A stretch of 64,000 bases of DNA, from assembly GCA_907163375.1 (NCBI GenBank), contig CAJQUW010011263.1, forward strand, positions 1 through 64,000, written 5' to 3'. The stretch comes from Prostheceraeus crozeri (Eukaryota > Platyhelminthes > Polycladida > Euryleptidae). The notes below the pieces were generated by a model, which had not been told where the DNA came from, did not search any database, and saw only the letters and a program-made list of their open reading frames with translations. This document shows, in pieces, positions 53,592 through 64,000 of the stretch. The stretch's first letter is position 1. Each line of letters begins with the position of its first letter. Position numbers and translations under genes: made by a program.

Positions 53592-54236
53592 GAGGGATGG
53601 GGAGTCCTATCATTTCGATAGGACTCCGACTCCGGTTGGCAAGTGTATCAGCCTTAGTTCTGGTAACCTACATCATAGATCATTAGAGGCTTATCTAAGC
53701 CTGATTTTAGTCATCATTGCTGTATCAAATCAATCAGTTTCCATGAAAGTTTGCCAACTTTGCACATCACTTGTTGTTGTGTGCTTCACACGGTTTTTCT
53801 CCAGTCTCTACCAGGCAGGAAAATCCTCCAAAAAATATGAGTGCGCTTTCGATTTTAATGTGCGCTATGGAGGAGCCATCACACACGATTGATGATGTTA
53901 GGGTAAGAGGTAATGTTCTCAAGCAAACTAACATTTTACTTTTGTCTCCGATGTGAGCTTTGGTGCGTATATGTTATCTCGGCTAGGAAGGCCTGTTTTC
54001 TTTACTAAATCACCGAGTGAAACGACAATCCTTCTTCACTGTCACAGTTCATTCCCTCAACTATTACAAGTTTTGCATGCACCGCTGTCTCTGAACTGTT
54101 TGACGGAGAAAGTTGATATCAAGACAGTGACAGCTAGCACGAGGAAAAATAATCTGTTTGTATTATATTTCGGGTCTAGTTATAGGCCGGAGTCTGGAGT
54201 CCCATCATTTCATAGGACTCCGACTCCGCATCCCTG
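53592..54236. mobile_element. hAT-like MITE
   Basis: The right end read inwards is CAGGGATGCGGAGTCGGAGT; the left end begins GAGGGATGGGGAGTCC. Both ends carry GGAGTCCTAT-type inverted pairs. Flanks GATGAAGG and AATGAAGC match at six of eight bases, as expected for a worn 8-bp hAT duplication. No transposase. Confidence 0.6.
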
Positions 54237-55080
54237 AATGAAGCACAATTCCATGTTCAGACTTGTAATAGGTACATGACATGCATGACTATTGACTATG
54301 CATCGGTGATATAGTCTTGCCCATCCCCATTTTCAAATGGTATTTCCTGCTTTTTTGTTCCTCAAGATTTTCTCTTCAAGATAAAGTGCACATGATAACG
54401 ATACATATTTCTCTGTTAACTTTACTTTACCCGTTCAGCTTCCTCTTCGCCATCTCCGTAGGTTTGGACGATAATTCATCATGGAATGCTTCCAGTTGTC
54501 TCGATCGAGGGCTGATAATTCCCGCTGTGTGCCGGACGTGTTTTTACTGTCTCTCGTGCAAGTTTATCTTTATTGGTGTGGTTGCTATTTCATGGACTCT
54601 TCTTGAGTGAAATTTTTTATATATTCTCGCTCGTCATTTTCTCCTGCATCTGGTGGTGTAATTAATTTAGCGATTCGACGTTTTTGTGTGAAGTTATCCA
54701 AGAAAACGTATTATCCATCATATAATTATTCTGCGCTTGTGCAATTAATGGTGATCACATATCCACGGTCAAACATCACGTTGATCTATCAATCCGTCTA
54801 CGTAATAATTTCGATCCTGCAGTGTCCTGCAGTATATTTAGATTTCTGGCATTTCCTAATCTCTCTATATCGTTGGTGTGTGACTGTTTGTTGAACGACC
54901 GTTATTGTCGGTAGCCTGATCAGCTATTATGGGTGCCACTATAAGTGCCACTGTCGGTTGATTCTGCAATTATCGATTTTTCTTGGTAACGTAATTTTTC
55001 GTCATCAGACACATGCAGTTACGTCAAAGTGTCATGTCCTGATCATGTGTGCACCAGATCGAACTCTTGTCACTGTGAAT
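54237..55080. other. Diverged repeat similar to 62.37-62.47 kb
   Basis: GGTTTGGACGATAATTCATC plus ATGGAATGCTTCCAGTTGTC (about 54,460-54,500) recurs with few changes at 62,425-62,465. Probably part of a retroelement 5' or 3' region. Confidence 0.5.
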
Positions 55081-55611
55081 GACATGAAAGAAATTATTGG
55101 ATGCAACAAAACAAAAAACAATAAATTCTTTCACATCTGAGCTTGCTAAGCTAAAGGGATCGATAGACTGCGTTAATAATAAAGTCATCGTTCTTGAACG
55201 AAGAACAGAAGCTAATTCTAATGAAATCAACGAACTAAAAAGAAGTGAAATGAAATCACTTCACATGCTAATTCTTTGGAAAGTGAGATACTTGAGGAAA
55301 TGGGACAGAGATTCTCTCGATGAAAGAACTTGATTACTGTTGGTGTACCAGAATCTAGCAATGGTAATGCAACCGACAGTATTAATAATGACCGTCCGTT
55401 TATACAAGATGTCTGTCAACATCTTAAAATCGAGGAAACCAAAATCAATGATGTGCGACCCATCGGTAGGGTGAATGCTGGACGGCCTCGACTTCTTCGA
55501 GTTAGTTGCGGTAGTAAAACCCGAAGGGAACCTCTCAGCAGGTCGAGCGGTCTGCGCGGTCCAAATTCAGGAATCGATAGCGTATGTATCAATGTTGATC
55601 GCACTCGTTGA
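55081..55611 (+). pseudogene. LINE ORF1-like fragment
   Basis: Two consecutive frames: a coiled-coil stretch (KLKGSIDCVNNKVIVLERR) and, after a shift near 55,330, ITVGVPESSNGNATDSIN then HLKIEETKINDVRPIGRV and GRPRLLRVSCGSKTRRE, the RNA-binding pattern of CR1/L2-type LINE ORF1 proteins (GVPES...RIG...RPR-x-L). ORF2 follows downstream. Confidence 0.6.
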
Positions 55612-56063
55612 CAAACAAGTTTCGAATGTCAAGAATGAATCCTAATAAAAATCAAGTTCCGGTGATTGATGTATTAGCAGACTGGTCATCAAATTTTTAG
55701 CGCCGTTTTTAAATCCATCCAGTGACCATAGACAATACTCAAGACCTTACCTCCCATTACTAATGTATTCTAATTGTCGTTCAGGTTCACCTAGACTTGA
55801 TGCGATTCGAACCATGGTATTTCTCCGGAATATCGATATCTTTGTTGCGTCGGAATCTTGGTTGAATGATTCACATGATAATTCTAGTGTTACAATTGAC
55901 GGTATACTGTTTTTCGTGCTGATCGTCGTAATAGAATTGGAGGAGTGACTGTATTGTCAAAGCACCAATTCCCACTGTTTTCGTTTCCATGTACTTATCA
56001 GCAAAATTTTGAATGCCTTTCATCATGTTTTACGACTCTTCAAATTGTGTTGCTCGCAATGTG

Positions 56064-57425
56064 CGAGGGCGTGCTGAAGAGTAATGCCTCCAAAACTCCT
56101 GTAGCCATTTCATTCAGTACATGTTGCCAGCAATCTTCACAGAAAATCAAGCATGTTAATCGATTTCACGCTGAACTCTATTCATTACAGTCTTCACAAA
56201 TCAAGGTAACATAGACAGTCGGTCATTTGAAGCTAATGGCAGACGGAAGTGAAAGCGGCACGATTCGCCACAAGTAGCGTGTTGTGATCAAATTCTTAAA
56301 AGCAGAGAACATTCCACCGATTGAAATTCATCGACGTTTAGCGGCCGTTTATGGTGAAGAATGTGTTGTTGATGTCAGCACGGTACAACGGTGGGCAAAG
56401 TGGTCTCCTGATTCTGAACCAGGGCAAGCAGATCTCAGAGACGAACCTCGAAGTGGAAGACCAGTAACTGCAACGGATGATCGCAATCAGCAACTAATTG
56501 ATCAAATGATTCAACAAAATCGACGTATCTCTCAAGAGTATTTGGCAGACTCCATCGGAATTTCAAGAGAAAGGACACAACACATCATCCATCTTTTGGG
56601 GTACAGAAAGGTCTGCGCAAGATGGGTACCACGGCAGCTCACTGACCCAATGAAACAACGAAGAGCTGAGGTGTGTCGAGGCCTGCATTCACAATACGAC
56701 AGAGAAAAAGACAAGTTTCTCGCAAGCATTGTGACTGGTGATGAAACTTGGGTTCATCATTACGAACCGAAGAGCATGAGAGCATCGATGGAGTTTCGTC
56801 GCAGTGGTTCTCCTCCTCCGAGGAAATTCAAGACCTTCCCATCCGCTGGCAAATTGATGCTGACTGTTTTTTGGGATATTCATGGTGTTATCCTTGCTGA
56901 GTTCCTGCAACTTGGTTCCACTGTGAATTCGGAAAGCTACGTGAAGACTCTTGGCAATCTCAAGGCAAGGATTCGGAGAGTTCGACCTGAGATGAAAGTT
57001 GTTCATCTTCAGCATGACAACGCCCGACCTCACACGAGTGCTCAGACCACATCTCACATCAAACGACTTGGCTTCAGAGTTGTGGAACATCCCGCCTACA
57101 GCCCGGACTTAGCTCCGTCTGACTACCATCTTTTCCCCAAGCTGAAAGAGCATCTGCGAGGTCGGCGCTATCAGTCAAACAAAGAAGTGAAGGCCGTGGT
57201 CAGGAAGTGGTTCCGTGATCAAGATGAACAGTTTTTTGCTGACGGTATAAATAAACTGCCTTACCGTTGGGGGTGTGCATCAGTCGAGAAGGTGACTATG
57301 TCGAAAAATAGTGATACATTTTTGAAAATATGTTCAATTTTAATGGAAGACGTCCTTTAATTAGTTGTTGAGTCAATAGAATGGGAATTATTAAGATGGA
57401 GGCATTACTTTTCAGCACGCCCTCG
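56064..57425 (+). mobile_element. mariner transposon inserted in the LINE
   Basis: Ends read inwards as CGAGGGCGTGCTGAAGAGTA (left) and CGAGGGCGTGCTGAAAAGTA (right), continuing ATGCCTCC on both sides. TA follows the right end (57,426-57,427); the left flank is TG, presumably a mutated TA. Length 1,362 bp, the normal size of a mariner. Confidence 0.9.
56236..57360 (+). pseudogene. mariner transposase, one early nonsense codon
   Basis: The natural start is probably the ATG at 56,236 (MADGSESGTIRHK), but codon 14 is TAG (56,275-56,277); from 56,284 the frame is open for 358 residues. A paired helix-turn-helix (VSTVQRWAKW; ISQEYLADSIGISRERTQ) is followed by the DD34D catalytic triad: GDETWVHH, QHDNARPHT and YSPDLAPSDYHLF, with 34 residues between the second and third Asp. 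Apart from the early stop the protein looks intact, so the insertion is fairly young. Confidence 0.9.
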
Positions 57426-57871
57426 TACTTGCCTCCTGTCATCAGTCTCGTTCCTGTAATGTCATCGATGACTACGTTACTTCGCATTTAGACAATGATC
57501 CACCCTGGTTACTCTGTAATAATTTGTGGGGATTTCAACCGCTAAGATATTGTTTATGTGTGCGCCTCATTCAGGTTAGTGAATCTAGACGATCTTTCTA
57601 CTTATGCGGACTCGCAACTTGACTACCGTATATAATAGTTCCTGAATCTCTGCAGAATTCATATCACATTGATTTATGCTGCCCAATTGATAAATCAAAA
57701 ACTCCCCATTCGTCATTTCTTGCAGCACCAACTTCATACTTGCAGTCAAATGATGATATGTGTTTTATCAAAGAAGTCTATGATCTGCTAGCTTTCTTTA
57801 CTGATAATTAAGCTGATCGATTGGAACTTTGTAGATAATGATAATTTATCACTCGACAGTAAATGTAATTA

Positions 57872-57973
57872 CAGTAGAATTCGTCTAATCTGCCACCTCA
57901 AGGGACCATGAGAGAAGTGGCGGATTACGCGAACTGGCGGATTAGGCGAAGGCGGATTAAGCGAATCCCACTG
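57872..57973. mobile_element. Tigger-like MITE, 102 bp
   Basis: The ends are CAGTAGAATTCGTCTAATCT and, read inwards from the right, CAGTGGGATTCGCTTAATCC. TA flanks both sides (57,870-57,871 and 57,974-57,975). CGGATTA-type words recur between the ends. Confidence 0.85.
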
Positions 57974-58057
57974 TATTACTTTTTTCTGCTAACTTTACGG
58001 GGTGTGTAACAGAATCGGTCCCAGAATTTCCCTGAGTTTTTCCTGTATTTTCCATAC

Positions 58058-60010
58058 ACAAGACGGCTGATTTGACTCTGATGGCAGATGGATTTGATAT
58101 TAGTTATCAAATGAAGGTGAGATGATTTAAGAAGAGGAAGTTGGAAATCAGATGAATATGGGATTGCAACCAACAGATCATCGCTAACTGAATATAGAAT
58201 ATTCACAATATTAGATGGAACCATAGCGTTTGACAGTATGATTTATATAATGTACGTACGTAGTGCGTAAAATTATGGCCAGTGAAGACAGTATCAGCAA
58301 CGGCAGCTTGAGTCTGTATCAGTCTGTAATGTGAAACGTCCGATCCCGTCTTGATTTAGGCCCCATTTAGGTGTGGAAATAGGTCGAAAATACCGATTCA
58401 AATAAATAGTTCTACAAATGTCAATGAGGAATTAATGAGTAGAAAATTAGAAAGTACTGCGATTCCTACTGTCTTTAAAATCTCCGTCTGGTTTTTTGGT
58501 GCAACGATGACCAAAATGATGAAATCTGTTACGGCCAGAAGCGACTAAAACGCTCTACTGATTTTCTTGAAGTGTAAATGGGCACAATGTTAGAAATTTA
58601 TAATCTTGCATCTTTGGAGGACGCAAAAATGATTATCACCTCAGAGCGTTGCAATATGTCCTCATTTTTGACAAAACTTGATTAATACAAATTTTGCTGA
58701 TACACTTTTCCAATGATAAAATCAAGTTTTATCATTCAAAATGTCGACTATTTTGGTTGTCGTCGATTATCAATCTTGTGATGTTGTTCCTGATTCAACT
58801 ATCTTTTCTTTTGCACAAGTTTAGAGCACTTGATCGCAAAGGCCAAATGTTTTTTGATTCACTCAGAGATTTTACTCGGTCACACATATGAGGTTGCAAA
58901 TTAGGCTGCTCGAACAATGGAGAAATGAATTTTGTTTTAATCCGATGTGTATCGCTTGAACGTTTTTCATCGAACAGCAAGCTTAATAAAAAAGTAAACT
59001 GTGAAGATTACTTTCTTCGTGCATGTCTATCTCATGAAAGTACATTAATCAAATAAATATCTCCGACATATTGTGGAATAAACGTGAAGACCTTGACTGC
59101 AAACAGCAAAACTTAATGCCGTCATACCTGGAACATCATACTTGCAATGAGCAAAAAAGAATTAGCAGGAATTTTTAAGTACCTAACTTGGCTGTTGTAC
59201 GAGATGCTGATATTTCGATCGGAAAGATATTTTGAGCCACATTCTGTACTTCTGCGAAATGGAGTCCACAGTGTAAAGGCCACATCGAGTGCTTCATCAC
59301 TGTATTGTCCATGATAGCCATGAGACTAAAATTTCCTTCTCCTATACCAAACTGCGACTCAACACAATGCAGATTTAACAAGGGGATCATTATAAAGCAC
59401 ACAGAAGCAGTGTTTTTCACTTTGCATAGAATTGAACGGATAAAGCGACATTTCCTGACCAACACGAAGTGGGATAGATTAACAACAGTATAGCAGTTTG
59501 AAGTAATGTCTCAAAAAAATTATAGTCTCAAATCTGATAGATGAAATAGTTCAAGGCATCAGTTTTTCAATGTCCTTCATTAGTGAGTAAAACGATGATC
59601 AGTTGATTGCAATCCCATATACTTTAGATTTCCGGAAACTCCTTCTTCTTTTTCTTAAATCATCTCGCTTTCACTCGATAACTAATGTCACACACCTAAA
59701 TGAGGCCTAAATCAAGACGGGATCGGACGTTTCACATTACAGACTGATACAGACTCAAGCTGCCGTTGCTGATACTGTCTCCACTGGCCATAATTTTACG
59801 CACTACGTACGTACATTGTAAAAAATCATACTGTCAAACGCTATGGTTCCATCTAATATTGTGAATATTCCATATTCAGTTAGCGATGATCTGTTGGTTG
59901 CAATCCCATATTCATCTGATTTCCAACTTCCTCTTCTTAAATCATCTCACCTTCATTTGATAACTAATATCAAATCCATCTGCAATAAGAGTCAAATCAG
60001 CCGTCTTGTA
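58058..60010. repeat. Foldback: 320-bp inverted repeat around a 1.3-kb loop
   Basis: 58,058-58,375 is closely matched in reverse complement by 59,690-60,010 (for example GGGATCGGACGTTTCACATT against its complement at 58,335). A more worn third copy of part of the arm lies at 59,593-59,697, directly beside the right arm. The loop has no recognised gene. Peptides read from the two arms are identical but there is no other coding evidence. Confidence 0.85.
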
Positions 60011-62366
60011 TATAAATGGATTTCAGCTTTCAGTCCAGGTGTTATATATCTATGAGTCCATGGTCTGACAGCTGGATTTGTTTATGGTCTGACAACTGAG
60101 GAAAATTTACCCACATTCACAGTTTTGGTGCATTTGATCTCATCATTGTCTTCATCGTATAACGATGTGGTTGCCATGATTCCGTATTCTCGATTGGCAA
60201 CAGGATTACTTCAATCTTCATGTGATCATTGATTCCACACATACACTGAAAACTGTTTATAATGATTTTCAACATTGAAATAGCCTCATATTTCCTAATG
60301 AAGACGGGTTCCTTCAAGCTCGCTTTAGTCATATAAGACAGCATTATTTGACTCAATGATAACTTAATCGGCAAAATAGTATATATTAGTTATTAGCTTA
60401 TTTCATTTGGTTTTTCCTTCAAACGAATGTCTGCCATGATATCGACCGATCCTATGATGTACAGTAGATAATTCTGCGATCAGTCCACTACATTATATAT
60501 CTAGGAGTCTATGACAAAAGTACCTTAATTCGGGAAATGTGATATTTCATACCGTATTTTCTTTCTATTACGACAGTCTTGATAGAAGAATTTCATGCAT
60601 ATAATCTGGCTTAATAGAGGAAGATGTCTCAATAAAATTCAATTCAGCCATGACATTTTAACTTGTGTGATAGTAGCCTATTACCATTGCTTCTTCCTGT
60701 CCATTCTGTTTTGCCCAAGCATAGCGCACGGGTTTTCAAAGCTACATGCTGTGTCCTCATTCTATCACATGAATGGCTCAGTCGTTAGGCCTACATTTTG
60801 TTCTTTTCATAGATTAGCAGTGTATCGTGGCTGCTCGAAATCGTACGTGAACGTAGAATTTTGTATTACTGAGAATTCAGCCCGGCAATGTGTCCTAGAG
60901 ACCTTTCAAGCTGTACATCGGCAAGAACGTTGCCGAGTGTTGGAAAATCACCTACAGTACATATGATTATCGACAGGATTGTTGAATCGCAAGAAATTAG
61001 TGGAGCTAAAAAGCCTTCGGATGTGATTAAAGTTCTTTCAAACGGTTTCTTCCAGCATAATTGGGACAGGTTTGGACACAGTGAACTCCGACTGATTTCA
61101 TAGCTGAGCAGTCGCGTGATGCTTGATGATGCAATTTTCATAAAACATATATATCATTTATTCATACCGCTTTATTCTCCCATTGGTTTTAGAAGATAAC
61201 ATGACCTAGTAGGTGGAAGGTCTACATAGCATGTCTCGATAGAGAAAGGTGTTTTAGTAGATTTTGTCAATATTTCAACCTTTAATGGAGGGAAATTTCT
61301 AAATAAAGGAGTGTATTAATTGAATGAAATTTGTATTTGTATTTCTTATCTCAAGATAAGCTTAGTTTCCACTTTTGTTTCGACATTTAAAAGTTGGCCT
61401 GTTACTGATCCAATCTCTCTCACACGGTGAATTAAGTGTTAGATGGTGGAATCGGTGAAAAGGCCCGATAACAACCATGAACAATCAGTAGGCAATTGAT
61501 CAATCAAGGTATTGAAAAAACTCCATTAAAACTCCATATTTGATTAAAACCTCCATCAAAGTTTCTGAATAAAGAAATTTAGATTAAAATGACCAACAAA
61601 TGGACTAGGCATACCACAACTCCAAATAAATTCTTTTGAATTGGTTATCAGAAATTTTTAAATAATTTTTCAAAGCAAATGGAACAAGTGAAATGGAAGT
61701 AGGCCTACATTCTACAGGGTGCTCCGTGAAAGTATTCATTCATGTGAACGTTAAACATGACAGTTTTTATAGGAAATGACACTACATAGGATATCTACTG
61801 GAGCTGTAACTCAAAAATGATATGGCATTATGGCGCTAAATGTCAAACAGCATAAATCAACATGCTGTTTATTGTTGTTCAGCCTCGATGAATAATATAT
61901 GATGAAGCTAATTACAATCCCGATCTAATTGCATGTTTAGAGTATATTGATGGTTTTAGGAAAATCCTAATTGGAGACTTACGTTTATAGCACATCACAT
62001 ATTAGACTCATCTTGTTTATAGTGCGCCTAAATATATCTTGCGACCATTTAGAGTGCATCATGCACACACACTCGCTCCGAAAAAAAACATTGAAGCGGT
62101 AAGTTGATGTCACTATTTTTAGGACCTCTAGGTCTATCAAATGATACCAAGTCGATGATCAGAATAGTGTGATAAAATGCAACATCGATCCATCTGATCT
62201 CTAAAGAGGAAAATGTGATACTAAAACTTTCTATCAAAATTGCAAAAATGACATTTTTAATATTTTAACTCATGGCTATTCTAAATTTATTTCAAAAACT
62301 TTATCCTACAACTCAGAATTTTCAATTTTCCCTGAGTATTCCCGGCTTTCCCTGTTTTCCAGGTCG
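60011..62366. other. No gene recognised
   Basis: Ordinary AT-rich DNA. CAGGGTG-type words at 61,718 and, reversed, at 62,375 resemble ends of small DNA transposons but do not pair convincingly. Confidence 0.4.
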
Positions 62367-63560
62367 TTATACACCCTGCTTTACTTTACTTTGCCCGTTT
62401 AACTTCCTTTTCGCCACCTCCGTTGGTTTGGACGACAATTCATCATGGAATGTTTCCAGTTGTCTCGATCGACTTCCTTGAGGTCCAATGATCGACAGTC
62501 TGCGGACAATGTTTCTTTCCAGGTCTCCCTCAGGGAGACTCTTGGTGTCGGTCAGCTGATCTTCATTTTCCATACTTTCTTCACCCAATAACTTATCTTT
62601 CTGCACCACATGGCCGCACTATCGCAATCTGCACACCATCATAAATCGGCTGCAGGTTCAGGCGCGACAGAGGGTCTTTGCTGGCCCACTGTCATCGTGA
62701 GATGCTACACATATCGATCTGATCATCCTTCTGTCTCCTACCTATATTATTCTAATTCCCGCAGCTGTCACAGTCCATGTCTCACTTACACAAGTCCGCA
62801 TCTCAAGTACTTGAGTTTGAGTCTTCTGTTGCTACCGCAGTTGAGTGAATCTCCGCTACATTCACAAATAGGAGCGAGGGTGCTCAGTTTTCAATCATTA
62901 GGGATGCGGCTTTCGATCAGAATTTCATTTAAAGGCTCGGTCATACATTGCACCTTTGAACCTCAAACTTTCAGCATTTTTATCATTTACGTCTCTAGTG
63001 CTGGTGGCGGTGTCAACCCAGCCCCTCCCTGTGTCTTTAGTCTTCTTCCTCATCTGCACACATGCCGCAGCGTCACATACCTCATCTGTCGCTTGCAACC
63101 AATTTCTATTCATTGTTCTCCATTTTCTGTCCACCCCGTTCACCATGTTAAATTCGGTCTCTCTTTTCAGAACCTCGTCTCTATATTTGCAACTTTATTA
63201 TCTTTCTTCAGTTCCCACAATTTTATTTTGGCGTGAACTTCTTCTTTTGTGTTCAGTTCTAGACAATAATTAGGCAGCGACTAATCGGTGCTGTGAAACA
63301 CATTCTTCGCCACTCTGATATATTTTACGTGCTTCTCGTCTCTGTCTCTAACCAACACAAAGTCAATCCATGTCACACTCTCATCAGGGGCATAAGTCAG
63401 TAAGTGGCTCTCCCTTTCACGGAATAACGTGTTCAGGTAGCCATCCATGCTTGTTGCAAGGATGCCTTTAACTCCCTCCGAGTTAATTATGCCATGTCCG
63501 AAACCACCATGAACGCTGTCGAAGCCCTCCACATCACGTCCAGCAAGACCATTTAAGTCG
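62367..63560 (-). pseudogene. RTE-like LINE endonuclease remnant
   Basis: On the minus strand DLNGLAGRDVEGFDSVHGG (from about 63,555), then GFGHGIINSEGVKG, NTLFRERESHLLTYAPDE and WIDFVLVRDRD form the C-terminal half of an endonuclease of the RTE/CRE-like LINE type (GD-x-N..HGG-x-G-x-G..NT-x-F-x-x-R..HL-x-T..IDY/F-x-L-x-R). The remaining 0.8 kb downstream has only scattered similarity and shifts. Not functional. Confidence 0.6.
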
Positions 63561-63689
63561 AATCCTCAAGAAAGATGAATTCTGATAGGGTATTACACGC
63601 AAAACGTTATAAAGGCAGTCGCCAAAACCCTTCTTTTTCTTCATCACTTCGCACAGATAGAAATGATATTTTATAGCCGATTGCCGGTT

Positions 63690-64000
63690 ACTAGTTTGAC
63701 TGCAATGATTCCTTCGTTCACTCCGCTCATTGATGCGACGCCAACAGCGAATACTCCTCTACTCCTCTGAGAGTAGTCAACCAAATTACTGGCAAAGCCA
63801 ACAAGCAAAACTGGCTCCAAACTGGCAAAACAGTCTCCGATCTACTTGCAGATACTTCGGCAGCCACTTTCTCCTTAAATAATGACAAATCAGCTGAAGA
63901 ACCTTGTTGTCTGCCTGACGCATGGGACATTGATATCACTGGAGAAGATGTGTATAACCGGCTTATGTCTCTTTCTGTGAAGAAATCCTCGGGAACCGAT
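63690..64000 (+). pseudogene. LINE reverse transcriptase N-terminal fragment, cut by the window edge
   Basis: Plus strand TLRVVNQITGKANKQNWLQ, then SLNNDKSAEEPCCLPDAWDI and VYNRLMSLSVKKSSGTD. The linker between endonuclease and reverse transcriptase of CR1-type LINEs ends in just such an L..L..KKSSG-x-D box, so the polymerase domain should follow right of the window. Opposite in orientation to the neighbouring LINE remnant. Confidence 0.6.

Larger units (their letters stand above)
55740..57830 (+). pseudogene. LINE ORF2 endonuclease domain, split by a mariner
   Basis: NCRSGSPRLDAIRTMVFLRN and IDIFVASESWLNDSHDNSSV (about 55,763-55,900) are the N-terminal apurinic-type endonuclease motifs, including the catalytic E in the SESWL box. 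The reading is interrupted at 56,063 by the mariner and resumes at 57,426 with SVIICGDFN (about 57,510), the conserved GDFN strand. Several frameshifts; the element ends near 57,830, before any reverse transcriptase. Confidence 0.65.

Noticed and set aside
61718-62380. Small DNA transposon between CAGGGTG words
   Set aside because: Only seven bases agree between the ends and no target duplication is visible.

Overview
The window is metazoan genomic DNA, probably from a marine invertebrate. It holds spliced host exons with GT..AG borders: one matches the C-terminus of cytosolic malate dehydrogenase and one the C-terminus of the G-alpha chaperone Ric-8/synembryn. TAGGCCTAC-type words recur, and the rest is dense, nested transposon and virus-like DNA. 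The species cannot be fixed from the sequence; nothing looks bacterial, and there is no rRNA, tRNA or CRISPR array that I can support.

Region A (1-12,010): the right-hand part of a very AT-rich, intron-poor virus-like element of Polinton/adintovirus type that continues beyond the left edge. It encodes a protein-primed-type family B DNA polymerase with zinc finger and endonuclease VII-like insert, two different A32/FtsK-like P-loop ATPases, a putative virion protein, a hydrophobic membrane protein and small zinc-finger and helical proteins. Short GC-rich palindromic repeats are scattered through it, some inside genes. It ends in tandem repeats and a 61-base compound hairpin at 11,948-12,008. 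The malate dehydrogenase exon follows 1 kb later.

Region B (12-18.2 kb): host DNA, a dispersed repeat, and a decayed piggyBac element with exact TTAA borders (14,940-18,195).

Region C (about 18.35-39.2 kb): a second virus-like element with diverged terminal inverted repeats of about 1 kb. Both repeats carry an inward-facing TATA box followed by a 5' splice donor. Inside are a coiled-coil gene with introns, a polymerase gene whose start codon is a separate exon, two paralogous putative structural genes on the minus strand, and two small related proteins. A block of 1.7 kb is repeated 8.25 kb downstream. All long genes have frameshifts or stops. A pogo-type transposon (34,507-37,982) is nested inside. 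Integrase, capsid protein and packaging ATPase are not recognised here.

Region D (39.2-64 kb): the Ric-8 last exon on the minus strand, then a 9.5-kb transposon (42,245-51,731) with 16-bp perfect inverted ends, subterminal repeat arrays and AC flanks; its empty site is preserved in a related repeat at 14.6 kb. Further right lie hAT-like elements, LINE fragments, a mariner inserted in a LINE endonuclease, a Tigger-like MITE and a 2-kb foldback.

The two polymerase-bearing elements appear related in gene families but differ strongly in base composition, splicing and repeats, so they look like separate invasions rather than copies of one another.
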